Shown piece by piece: positions 1 through 6,561 of a stretch of DNA of 10,110 nucleotides; the first letter of the stretch is position 1; every line of letters begins with the position of its first letter. The position numbers and the translations under genes are program-made. This DNA is from Nitrososphaerales archaeon TH703 (GTDB lineage: Archaea > Thermoproteota > Nitrososphaeria > Nitrososphaerales > Nitrososphaeraceae): assembly GCA_014523525.1 (NCBI GenBank), contig JAATVL010000247.1, positions 1-10,110 on the forward strand, given 5' to 3'. The notes below the pieces were generated by a model, which worked only from the letters and a program-made list of their open reading frames with translations, ran no database searches and had not been told where the DNA came from.

Positions 1-593
1 CGTTGTTTTCAGACCGCGACAGGAACCAGATTTATGAGACTGCAAAGATTATGGAGAAAATTATACATACGAACTCTTCAGGAGTAGATTGTTATGTCTC
101 TACTTTTGGGGGAATAGTGAATTATGAACCAGACAAAGGATTTAGCACCATAGGAACAAAAAAGAACTTTACACTCCTAATTGGCAATACTGGAGTAAAG
201 CGTTCAACAGGAAAAGTTGTCTCGCAAGTTAAACAGTTTAGAGAAAAAAAAAATACTTTTTTCAAGGATCTTTCCTCAAAAGCTCAAATAATTTGCAAGA
301 AGGCGATGAATTCTATGATTGAAGGCAATGAAGTGGAACTTGGAAATTTGCTTACAGAAAATCATAAACTATTGTCAGCCCTAGGTGTATCGCACCCAAT
401 GATCGAAAAATTGATAGAAAGATGTCTCGATGACGGAGCTTTAGGCGCTAAATTGACAGGTGCAGGTAGAGGAGGAGCAATCATAGCACTTTTACCAACT
501 GATACAAGCAAGGAAATATTAACTAGAATTAGTAGAGGTCCGGGAAAATGGATGTTAGTTGAATTTGATCATAAGGGGGTAGCATTTGGTTAG
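1..593 (+). CDS. mvk: Mevalonate kinase, 3' part (5' end outside window)
   Basis: GHMP-family kinase that phosphorylates mevalonate to 5-phosphomevalonate with ATP, a cytosolic step of isoprenoid synthesis. Only the C-terminal ~196 residues are present, read from base 3; the N-terminal ATP-binding GxGxGSSA loop must lie upstream of the window. Visible marks, numbered from the first full codon, are NSSGVD with the catalytic-type Asp at 29, followed by FGG (35-37); NTGVKRSTG (62-70), matching the D/NTxxxRxT segment of mevalonate kinases; ENHKLL..LGVSHP (119-132); and the third GHMP motif KLTGAGRGGA (150-159), which closes the active site. Family identity is firm because SSGxD, NH..L..LGVSHP and TGAG occur together in this order. 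The following ipk gene starts 48 bp downstream, the widest gap in the cluster. The TTG at base 3 is not a real start. Confidence 0.93.
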   Translation, partial: LFSDRDRNQIYETAKIMEKIIHTNSSGVDCYVSTFGGIVNYEPDKGFSTIGTKKNFTLLIGNTGVKRSTGKVVSQVKQFREKKNTFFKDLSSKAQIICKKAMNSMIEGNEVELGNLLTENHKLLSALGVSHPMIEKLIERCLDDGALGAKLTGAGRGGAIIALLPTDTSKEILTRISRGPGKWMLVEFDHKGVAFG

Positions 594-610
594 TATAGGT
601 AAATTATCAA

Positions 611-622
611 AATTTAAATTTT
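611..622 (+). promoter_or_regulatory. Possible TATA box before ipk
   Basis: An AT-only stretch (AATTTAAATTTT) lies about 25-30 bp before the ATG at 642, in the only real gap (594-641) of the isoprenoid cluster. That spacing suits an archaeal TATA box giving a leaderless or nearly leaderless ipk transcript. No clear Shine-Dalgarno sequence is seen before this ATG, which agrees with leaderless initiation. AT richness of the genome makes chance occurrence possible. Confidence 0.35.
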
Positions 623-641
623 CTAAAGAAAACCTACCCTA

Positions 642-1421
642 ATGCAGCAAGATATTGTTCTAATTAAGCTAGGGGGCTCTGTTGTTACCCACAAAGAAAG
701 ACCTATGACTATCAACAAGCCAGCGATAGATCGAATAATTAAGTCACTTCTATCTGTAAAAGTTCCAATCATGCTTGTTCATGGTGGTGGATCTTTTGGT
801 CATTACTGGTCAATAAAGTATGATTTGCATTCCAAACCTGAGCGTTATTCTTCAGAAGGCATAGCAGTCGTTCATGAATCAATGATCTCATTAAATCACA
901 TATTGGTCAAATCAATGTTAAAATTAAAAATGAATCCATACAGCGTTCCACCCTTTTCACTTATTTTAGGCAATAAACCTTTCATGAAGAAAATTTTTCA
1001 GTTGGCATCTATGACTAAAGACAAGATTATACCTATAACATATGGGGACATTGTATATAGAACATATCATAAATACTCGATATTGTCTGGTGATGAATTG
1101 ATGACTATGATTTCCTCTGTCTTAAGACCTAAAAAGGTAATATTTGCAATCAACGTAGATGGAATATACAAAAATATTCAAGCCAAGGATGTAGTACAAA
1201 CAATCGAAGATAGAGCACCAATTAAATTTTCAGAGGTTAATTTTGATATAACAGGTGGTATGAAAAGAAAAGTTCGCGAGGCATTCAAGATTTCACTTGC
1301 TGGAATGGATGTACATTTTGTAAATGGATTCAAGCCCGAGAGACTCTTGAAAATAATAGAAAACAAGAAAACAGAAGGTACAGTAATAAAGGGAAAAAGG
1401 TCCAGTACCGGAAATGCCTGA
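642..1421 (+). CDS. ipk: Isopentenyl phosphate kinase
   Basis: Amino-acid-kinase-fold enzyme that converts isopentenyl phosphate to isopentenyl diphosphate (IPP) with ATP, the last step to IPP in the archaeal alternative mevalonate route. The 259 residues match the usual family length. Visible are the N-terminal KLGGSVVT loop with Lys9 (9-16), the HGGGSFGH segment (47-54) whose final His54 is the residue that marks IPKs among amino acid kinases and contacts the substrate phosphate, SGDE (149-152), the INVDGIY strand-loop (about 169-175), and TGGMKRK (204-210), which holds the nucleotide end. The ATG is the first available start, and an AT-rich TATA-like stretch lies 20-31 bp before it. Its last 8 bases (ATGCCTGA) overlap the start of the IPP isomerase gene, so the two are probably translationally coupled. 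It follows the mevalonate kinase gene, as in many archaea. Confidence 0.93.
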   Translation: MQQDIVLIKLGGSVVTHKERPMTINKPAIDRIIKSLLSVKVPIMLVHGGGSFGHYWSIKYDLHSKPERYSSEGIAVVHESMISLNHILVKSMLKLKMNPYSVPPFSLILGNKPFMKKIFQLASMTKDKIIPITYGDIVYRTYHKYSILSGDELMTMISSVLRPKKVIFAINVDGIYKNIQAKDVVQTIEDRAPIKFSEVNFDITGGMKRKVREAFKISLAGMDVHFVNGFKPERLLKIIENKKTEGTVIKGKRSSTGNA

Positions 1422-2508
1422 TGAATCTGACTCTCCTTCAGATATTGATGTTATAAAACAACGAAAAAAAGAAGGGATAATTATTCCTTTAACTAGGAAC
1501 GTTCAAGCAAAAGAATCATCAACGTATTTAGAATATGTCAAATTAATTCATAACGCTTTGCCAGAAATTGATTACGATGGGATTGATACTACCCAAAAAT
1601 TTCTAAATCACAAATTCAATGCACCGATTATTATTGATTCTATGACTGGAGGAACCCCAGAAGCCACGAAAATAAATTCAAGACTTTCCCTTGTTGCGGA
1701 AAAATTTGGTCTAGGTATGGGGCTTGGGAGTCAGAGGGCTGGACTTTTGAGCAGCGAACTTTCGGAAACATATTCAATAGCAAGATCTAATGCGCCAAAT
1801 GCATTTCTTGTTGCGAATATTGGCGGAGCACAGCTTTCTAAAGGATTGAAGATTCAGGATATAAAGAATATGATTGACATGATTGAAGCAAATGCACTTG
1901 TTGTTCACTTAAATCCTCTACAAGAACTAATTCAACCGGAAGGAGAACCAAAATACAAAGGAGTTTTATCAAAGATCAAAGGTATTTGTGAAAATTTTGA
2001 TATTCCGATAATAGTGAAAGAGGTGGGAGCAGGTATTTCAATGGAGGTTGCTAGAAAGTTAGAGTCTGCCGGGGTTTCAGCTATCAATATTGCGGGTTCT
2101 GGTGGAACCAGCTGGGCTGGTGTAGAAAAAATAAGGGCAGAAACAGCGCATGATATTGATAAGATAAATTTGGGGGAATTGTTCTGGGATTGGGGTATCC
2201 CAACAGCATTAAGTTTGATGGAAGTAAGAAATTCAGTAAAGTTACCAGTTATTGCTTCAGGTGGAATTCGAAATGGCTTGGAAATTGCAAAATGCATCGC
2301 ACTAGGGGCAGATATATGTGGAGTTGCCTTTCCTTTCCTTAAACACGCATCAAAATCTTTAGAAAGCTTGTGCGACTTTACTAATAAGACATTAACTGAA
2401 TTAAGAGGCACAATGTTTCTTGTTGGCTGTAAAAATATAGTTGAATTAGGGAAATCAAGATTCATAATTACTGGAGAATTAGCAAAGGTGAAAAAATGGA
2501 TAATTTGA
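1414..2508 (+). CDS. fni: Type 2 isopentenyl-diphosphate isomerase (FMN-dependent)
   Basis: Interconverts IPP and DMAPP using reduced FMN and Mg2+, supplying the primer for prenyl chain growth. The 364-residue TIM-barrel protein shows MTGGT (77-81), MGLGSQRA (102-109), HLNPLQE (165-171) followed by QPEG (174-177), KEVGAG with Lys202 (202-207), GSGGTSW (228-234) and ASGGIR (281-286). Together these are diagnostic of Idi-2; the Gln and Glu of the QPE segment are the catalytic and metal-binding region of the family. The N-terminal substrate-binding segment reads QRKKEG (16-21), where most family members have RKxxH, so the histidine is replaced by Gly21. The start overlaps ipk by 8 bp and the 3' end overlaps the prenyl synthase gene by 13 bp, which indicates a single polycistronic message. 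An A/G-rich stretch (GGGAAAAAGG) lies about 13 bp before the ATG as a weak ribosome site. Confidence 0.95.
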   Translation: MPDESDSPSDIDVIKQRKKEGIIIPLTRNVQAKESSTYLEYVKLIHNALPEIDYDGIDTTQKFLNHKFNAPIIIDSMTGGTPEATKINSRLSLVAEKFGLGMGLGSQRAGLLSSELSETYSIARSNAPNAFLVANIGGAQLSKGLKIQDIKNMIDMIEANALVVHLNPLQELIQPEGEPKYKGVLSKIKGICENFDIPIIVKEVGAGISMEVARKLESAGVSAINIAGSGGTSWAGVEKIRAETAHDIDKINLGELFWDWGIPTALSLMEVRNSVKLPVIASGGIRNGLEIAKCIALGADICGVAFPFLKHASKSLESLCDFTNKTLTELRGTMFLVGCKNIVELGKSRFIITGELAKVKKWII

Positions 2509-3497
2509 AAGACGATCTAAATGATGTGGTATCACGGGTAAGAAAATTTGCCTTATCTGTTCTTGACGGTCAGCCAATCAGGTTGTATGATGCAGCCAGT
2601 ACATATTTGACTAGTGGAGGAAAGAAGCTCAGGCCATTCTTGGTGATAAAGAGTTGTGAAATGTTTGCCGGCAATGAAGAAAAAGCACTACCAGCAGCAG
2701 CTGCAGTTGAGCTAATTCATAATTTTTCCCTTATTCATGATGATATAATGGATAATGATGATATTCGTCACGGGATCTCTACCGTCCACAAAAAATACGG
2801 CTTACCAATTGCTCTCATAGCAGGAGATATTTTGTTTTCTAAGGCATTCCAAGTACTGTCTTTAGGGGGCAAAAAGAAGGGCCATGATGATACCATCATA
2901 GCTGAAATGAACAGGATTCTGTCTACAGCATGTGTCCATGTCTGTGAAGGTCAAGGACTCGACATTCAAATGGCATCTAGTAATAAGATTCCAACTATAG
3001 ATGAATACCTGGACATGATACGGAAAAAAACCGCATCTCTCTTTGAGGTTTCTTGTGCTCTGGGTGTTCTCTGCTCTGCAGAGCCACTTGTTGGTAACGT
3101 AGACAATCTTTCTAAATTCGGACGATTCACTGGAATCGCCTTTCAGTTAATAGATGATTTGATAGGGGTAACAGGTGATCCGAAACTCACGGGAAAAGCA
3201 GTTGGAAATGATATAAGAGAGGGTAAAAAAACCTATCCGATATTATTAGCACTAGAATATGCAGACACAAATAAAAGAGAAAAGATTATGAAGGTTTTTG
3301 GATTCAAGGGAGCGAATCGTGACTATGTTGAAGATGCAGTTTATGCAATATCTTCGCTCAATATAGAAGAAGAAGTAAGAAGAACAGCTCATGATAACAT
3401 GATTAAAGCATTTGAATCCATAAAAAGTTATAATGAAACAAGTGCAAAAAATGCTCTTGTATCTTCTGCAAAGTTTATAGTCGAAAGGAGTCTGTAG
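2496..3497 (+). CDS. idsA: Geranylgeranyl diphosphate synthase-type polyprenyl synthetase
   Basis: Trans-prenyltransferase that condenses IPP onto allylic diphosphates; most likely makes C20 geranylgeranyl diphosphate for archaeal ether lipids. The 333-residue all-helical protein carries GGKKLRP (41-47), the first Asp-rich motif DDIMD (82-86), AGDILF (109-114), GQGLDI (152-157), KKTASLF (177-183) and the second motif DDLIG (220-224), whose fifth residue is Gly rather than Asp, a form also common in archaeal enzymes. Phe77 sits five residues before the first Asp-rich motif, the position known to limit chain length in the Sulfolobus acidocaldarius C20 enzyme, so a C20 product is inferred. AAAGGTGA ends 4 bases before the ATG and is a good Shine-Dalgarno sequence. 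It overlaps fni by 13 bp and gltX starts 4 bp after its stop. A C15/C20 bifunctional product cannot be excluded. Confidence 0.92.
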   Translation: MDNLKDDLNDVVSRVRKFALSVLDGQPIRLYDAASTYLTSGGKKLRPFLVIKSCEMFAGNEEKALPAAAAVELIHNFSLIHDDIMDNDDIRHGISTVHKKYGLPIALIAGDILFSKAFQVLSLGGKKKGHDDTIIAEMNRILSTACVHVCEGQGLDIQMASSNKIPTIDEYLDMIRKKTASLFEVSCALGVLCSAEPLVGNVDNLSKFGRFTGIAFQLIDDLIGVTGDPKLTGKAVGNDIREGKKTYPILLALEYADTNKREKIMKVFGFKGANRDYVEDAVYAISSLNIEEEVRRTAHDNMIKAFESIKSYNETSAKNALVSSAKFIVERSL

Positions 3498-3501
3498 TCT
3501 T

Positions 3502-5250
3502 GTGAACAGTAACGAAGAAATTCATAGATTAGTTAACGCTATAGCACTTAAAAATGCATCTGAGCATTCTGGAAGTACAAACGTAAATATTGTTCTCTCC
3601 CGGATACTCAGCTTGAAACCTGAATTAAAAAATGAATTAAAGACCCTTATAGAAGAAATCAGAACCGTTGTAGATTCTGTAAATAAGTTAGATTTAGAAC
3701 AACAGAAAAAATATCTACAAAATATATATCCTATTGACAACGATTTTGATTCTAAATCTAGACACGATCAAATTGATTCACATACATTGCCCAAACTTCA
3801 AATGACAGCTACTGAAGTAGTCACTAGGTTTCCTCCAGAACCTAATGGTTATCCTCATATAGGTCATGCGAAAGCAGTCATTATCGATGAGGAATATGCC
3901 AAGATATATAATGGAAAATTGATTCTGCGTTTTGATGATACTAATCCGATGAACGAAAAATTAGAGTATTATGAAGCTATAAAGAATGATCTAGAATGGT
4001 TAGGAGTTAAACCTGATATAATAAAAAATACATCTGATGATATACTTGTTCTACATGATTATGGAAAAAAATTGACAAGAAATGGAGATGCATATGTGTG
4101 TACCTGTGATAGTAACGAAATTCGCAGGTTGAGAATGCAACAAGTTGAATGTTCGTGCAGACTGAATACTGATAATTTAGACTCTAATCTAGAAAGATTG
4201 GATAAAATATTTGACGGAACCTATCATCAGAACGAAGCCATAATAAGATTTCTAGGAAATATGCAGGATAAAAATACAGTTATGAGAGATCCAACACTCT
4301 TTAGAATCATAGAAGTTCCACATCCCATTTTGGGTGACAAGGTGAAACTATGGCCTACGTATGATTTTGCGGCACCCGTTGAGGATAGCTTGGATGGAGT
4401 TAGTCATGCGTTAAGAACTAAGGAGTACGAATTGCGCAATACATTATACTTAGAGATTCTAGATAGATTGGAGTTAAGGAAACCAATAGTTGTTGAATTT
4501 TCTAGATTAGAATTTGACAACATGCCAGTTTCAAAAAGAAAAATTAAGCAATTGTTAGATGATGGTCTAATTACAGGTTGGGACGATCCTCGTCTACTTA
4601 CTCTGTCGGCAATGCGCAGAAGGGGATTTGATCCTAATGCTATTAGAAACTTTGTATTGAGCCTTGGCCTAACTTTGGCAGAAACAAAACCCCCTTTTAA
4701 GGCGTTGGAATCTATGAACAGGAAAATAATTGATCCCATAGCTATTCGATTATTTTTTGTGAAGGATCCCATAATGTTAACTGTAGATGATGGCAAAAAT
4801 ATGAACGTCACATTGAAAAATCATCCAACTAACGATCTTGGAACAAGAGAAGTTGAAGTTTCTACTGTATTTTACATCTGCCGTGATGACGCCATACTTC
4901 TAGCAGAAGATGAAGAAGTTAGACTTATGGAACTGTATAATATAAAAATAAAAGAAATAGATTTAGAAAATAACAGAGCAATTACTGCCTCTTATCTTAA
5001 CAACGACATAGTGCGGGATATGAAAAAAATTCAGTGGGTATCAGATAAGAATATGACAACATACAATATCCTAATCCCAAAAGAGCTGTATCTAAATGAC
5101 AAATTCAACCCCAATAGTTTAGAAAGTATTGAAGGATATGCAGAGGCCTCTGTATTGCAATTAAAGTCCCATACTCCTATACAATTTATTAGATTTGGTT
5201 TTTGCATAACTGAGGAAAAGAAATCTTCTGCAATTTTTACACATAGGTAG
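3502..5250 (+). CDS. gltX: Glutamyl-tRNA synthetase, archaeal type
   Basis: Class I aminoacyl-tRNA synthetase that charges tRNA(Glu), and in archaea usually also tRNA(Gln), which is then amidated by GatDE. The 582 residues fit archaeal GluRS. The first ~100 residues form the helical extension typical of archaeal enzymes (NASEHSG and a PELK segment). The Rossmann catalytic domain follows, with TRFPPEPNGYPHIGH (108-122; HIGH 119-122), LRFDDTNP, the KMSKS-like loop VSKRK (343-347) and GWDDPRL just after it. The C-terminal part is the beta-barrel anticodon-binding type shared with GlnRS. Cys200, Cys202, Cys217 and Cys219 form a CxC-x14-CxC pattern that could hold zinc. The GTG start is chosen because AAAGGAG lies 11 bp upstream and because the N-terminal extension is conserved in the family. 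It sits directly after the prenyl synthase, as in Methanothermobacter (MTH50-MTH51). Confidence 0.94.
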   Translation: MNSNEEIHRLVNAIALKNASEHSGSTNVNIVLSRILSLKPELKNELKTLIEEIRTVVDSVNKLDLEQQKKYLQNIYPIDNDFDSKSRHDQIDSHTLPKLQMTATEVVTRFPPEPNGYPHIGHAKAVIIDEEYAKIYNGKLILRFDDTNPMNEKLEYYEAIKNDLEWLGVKPDIIKNTSDDILVLHDYGKKLTRNGDAYVCTCDSNEIRRLRMQQVECSCRLNTDNLDSNLERLDKIFDGTYHQNEAIIRFLGNMQDKNTVMRDPTLFRIIEVPHPILGDKVKLWPTYDFAAPVEDSLDGVSHALRTKEYELRNTLYLEILDRLELRKPIVVEFSRLEFDNMPVSKRKIKQLLDDGLITGWDDPRLLTLSAMRRRGFDPNAIRNFVLSLGLTLAETKPPFKALESMNRKIIDPIAIRLFFVKDPIMLTVDDGKNMNVTLKNHPTNDLGTREVEVSTVFYICRDDAILLAEDEEVRLMELYNIKIKEIDLENNRAITASYLNNDIVRDMKKIQWVSDKNMTTYNILIPKELYLNDKFNPNSLESIEGYAEASVLQLKSHTPIQFIRFGFCITEEKKSSAIFTHR

Positions 5251-5255
5251 TCAAA

Positions 5256-6125
5256 ATGAAAATAGGAAGGATCAAAATAGAAGAAGTAGGAGAAACATAT
5301 GGAATAATCTCTCCAGATGGTAAAAGTATAATCACAAAATTAGATTTTCAAGAACAGACTGGTGTTCCAATTCCCCAGACAATTAAGGAATTCATTGTTA
5401 GAGGATGGATTGACGAAGTGAAGAAGTATCTTAACGATCTTAATTTCAGTAACAAAATTAACAATACTGACCTATTGGCTCCTATTCCGGATCCGTCAAA
5501 AATAATATGTTTAGCTTTTAACTATTACGATCATGCGAGGGATGCAGGACTTACTCCTTCGAATGAACCAGTTATTTTTATTAAACCACGAACAACGCTG
5601 AATCATCCATTTAATGATGTCGTCTGTCCATATTTTGTAGAACGCCTTGATTATGAAGCAGAATTAGCGGTTATTATTGGAAAGAATACTAAAGATATTG
5701 AACCCGAAAATGCCTCTGACTGCATATTTGGATATACTATCCTGAATGACGTTTCAGCTAGAGACATACAATTTAAGGATAAGCAGTTTACCAGAGGGAA
5801 GAGTATTGATACATTTGCGCCCTGCGGACCTTGGATAACAACCAAGGACGAAATCGACGATCCTCAAAATCTACAAATTGTTACAAAGGTAAACGGCGAA
5901 ATTAGACAAAATTCTTCCAGTAGCAAGATGGTAATTTCAATTGAAAAAATAATTTCGAGTCTTAGTAAAGTAATGACATTGGAAGCTGGGGACATTATAT
6001 CTACCGGAACTCCAGCGGGGGTTGCAATGTCGATGAAGGAACCAAAGTATCTGAAGAGCGGAGATGTTGTAGAAATAACAATTGAAAATTTAGGCACTAT
6101 TAGAAATCGAATTACTTTTGCTTAA
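5256..6125 (+). CDS. Fumarylacetoacetate hydrolase (FAH)-family protein
   Basis: Metal-dependent FAH-fold enzyme; members hydrolyse, isomerise or decarboxylate small keto acids (acylpyruvases, oxaloacetate decarboxylases, 2-hydroxyhepta-2,4-diene-1,7-dioate isomerases). The 289 residues hold a short N-terminal domain (~1-75) and the FAH catalytic domain. Metal ligands are visible as DYEAE (Glu134, Glu136) and NDVSARD (Asp165), with the family signature STGTPAGV ending at 256 and a preceding GRNT-like loop (GKNTKDIE). The FGYTILNDVSARD and FAPCGPW segments place it firmly in the family. The substrate cannot be told from sequence. It begins 5 bp after the gltX stop, so it is probably the last gene of the + strand cluster, and it converges with a - strand gene 8 bp beyond its stop. 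Its link to isoprenoid or tRNA metabolism is unclear and may be only shared transcription. Confidence 0.9.
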   Translation: MKIGRIKIEEVGETYGIISPDGKSIITKLDFQEQTGVPIPQTIKEFIVRGWIDEVKKYLNDLNFSNKINNTDLLAPIPDPSKIICLAFNYYDHARDAGLTPSNEPVIFIKPRTTLNHPFNDVVCPYFVERLDYEAELAVIIGKNTKDIEPENASDCIFGYTILNDVSARDIQFKDKQFTRGKSIDTFAPCGPWITTKDEIDDPQNLQIVTKVNGEIRQNSSSSKMVISIEKIISSLSKVMTLEAGDIISTGTPAGVAMSMKEPKYLKSGDVVEITIENLGTIRNRITFA

Positions 6126-6133
6126 ACATCAAG

Positions 6134-6424
6134 TTACTGGTTATTGTCATCACAAATCTTCCTTAAGCGGATTACTTCTTTTTCCAAAATATGGCAGTAA
6201 CTCTTGTATAATTCCATTAAAGTAGATCTTGTACTAGCTAGCTGAATTGAAATATTAAGAGATTGTAGACAAGTATCAATAGAACGCTCTGTCGCAAATT
6301 GATTCATTGATTCTTTAAAGGATTTAAGTAATAACTGATGCTCTGAACTATTTTCATTAATCATTTTTTCAAGATCATCTACACTTTTTGAATCATTTTC
6401 TGGAAAATTGTGTAATTTGAACAT
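6134..6424 (-). CDS. Small hypothetical protein, helical
   Basis: I do not recognise this 96-residue protein. It is soluble-looking, rich in Glu, Lys, Ser and Leu, with no membrane segment, signal peptide or paired-cysteine metal site (two isolated Cys only). Almost the whole length after residue 12 reads as alpha helix, with heptad-like Leu/Ile spacing (VDDLEKMI, LLLKSFKESM, LMELYKSYCHILEKEVIRLRKI), so a small helical bundle or short coiled coil is likely. Support for its being real comes from the ATG start, a TATA-like element about 25-35 bp upstream on the same strand (6449-6459), and its neat fit between a convergent stop 8 bp away and a divergent gene. Codon use resembles its neighbours. 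No homologue is claimed. Confidence 0.7.
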   Translation of the reverse strand: MFKLHNFPENDSKSVDDLEKMINENSSEHQLLLKSFKESMNQFATERSIDTCLQSLNISIQLASTRSTLMELYKSYCHILEKEVIRLRKICDDNNQ

Positions 6425-6448
6425 TTAATAATTCATATTGATATTGAG

Positions 6449-6459
6449 AAATATATTAA
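6449..6459 (-). promoter_or_regulatory. TATA-like element for the small - strand gene
   Basis: On the - strand the sequence reads TTAATATATTT, centred about 30 bp before the ATG at 6424. This is the distance expected for an archaeal TATA box driving a transcript with almost no leader. No Shine-Dalgarno sequence is seen before that ATG, which agrees. The 113-bp gap 6425-6537 therefore serves as a divergent promoter region. Confidence 0.45.
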
Positions 6460-6515
6460 CATCATTAGTTTTGAACTAGAATGGCACTTTCTTAAGGTGA
6501 AATAGACATCTAGAC

Positions 6516-6536
6516 ATAAAATTAATAATGTATTTA
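6516..6536 (+). promoter_or_regulatory. TATA-like region for the ferredoxin-NADP reductase gene
   Basis: An A/T-rich block with ATAAAATTAATAA (6516-6528) and TATTTA (6531-6536) precedes the reductase gene. Transcription starting about 25 bp downstream would begin at roughly 6545-6560, after the TTG at 6538 and just before the ATG at 6562. This placement is why the ATG is preferred as the start. Confidence 0.4.
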
Positions 6537-6561
6537 TTTGTCGGGTCAAGTTCAGAGTTGT

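Noticed and set aside
3..5. TTG at base 3 as the true start of the first gene
   Set aside because: The mevalonate kinase fold needs about 100 more N-terminal residues including the ATP-binding loop, so the gene simply enters the window from the left.
241..255. Run of A residues in the mevalonate kinase gene, considered as a slippage site or frameshift
   Set aside because: The frame continues through family motifs on both sides, so no shift is needed.
1932..2465. Long antisense open frame (177 codons) inside the IPP isomerase gene
   Set aside because: It is a shadow of the highly conserved fni coding frame; its translation matches no family I recognise and it has no promoter or ribosome site.
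4404..4811. Antisense open frame inside gltX (135 codons)
   Set aside because: It covers the VSKRK and GWDDPRL region of GluRS, which is clearly coding on the + strand.
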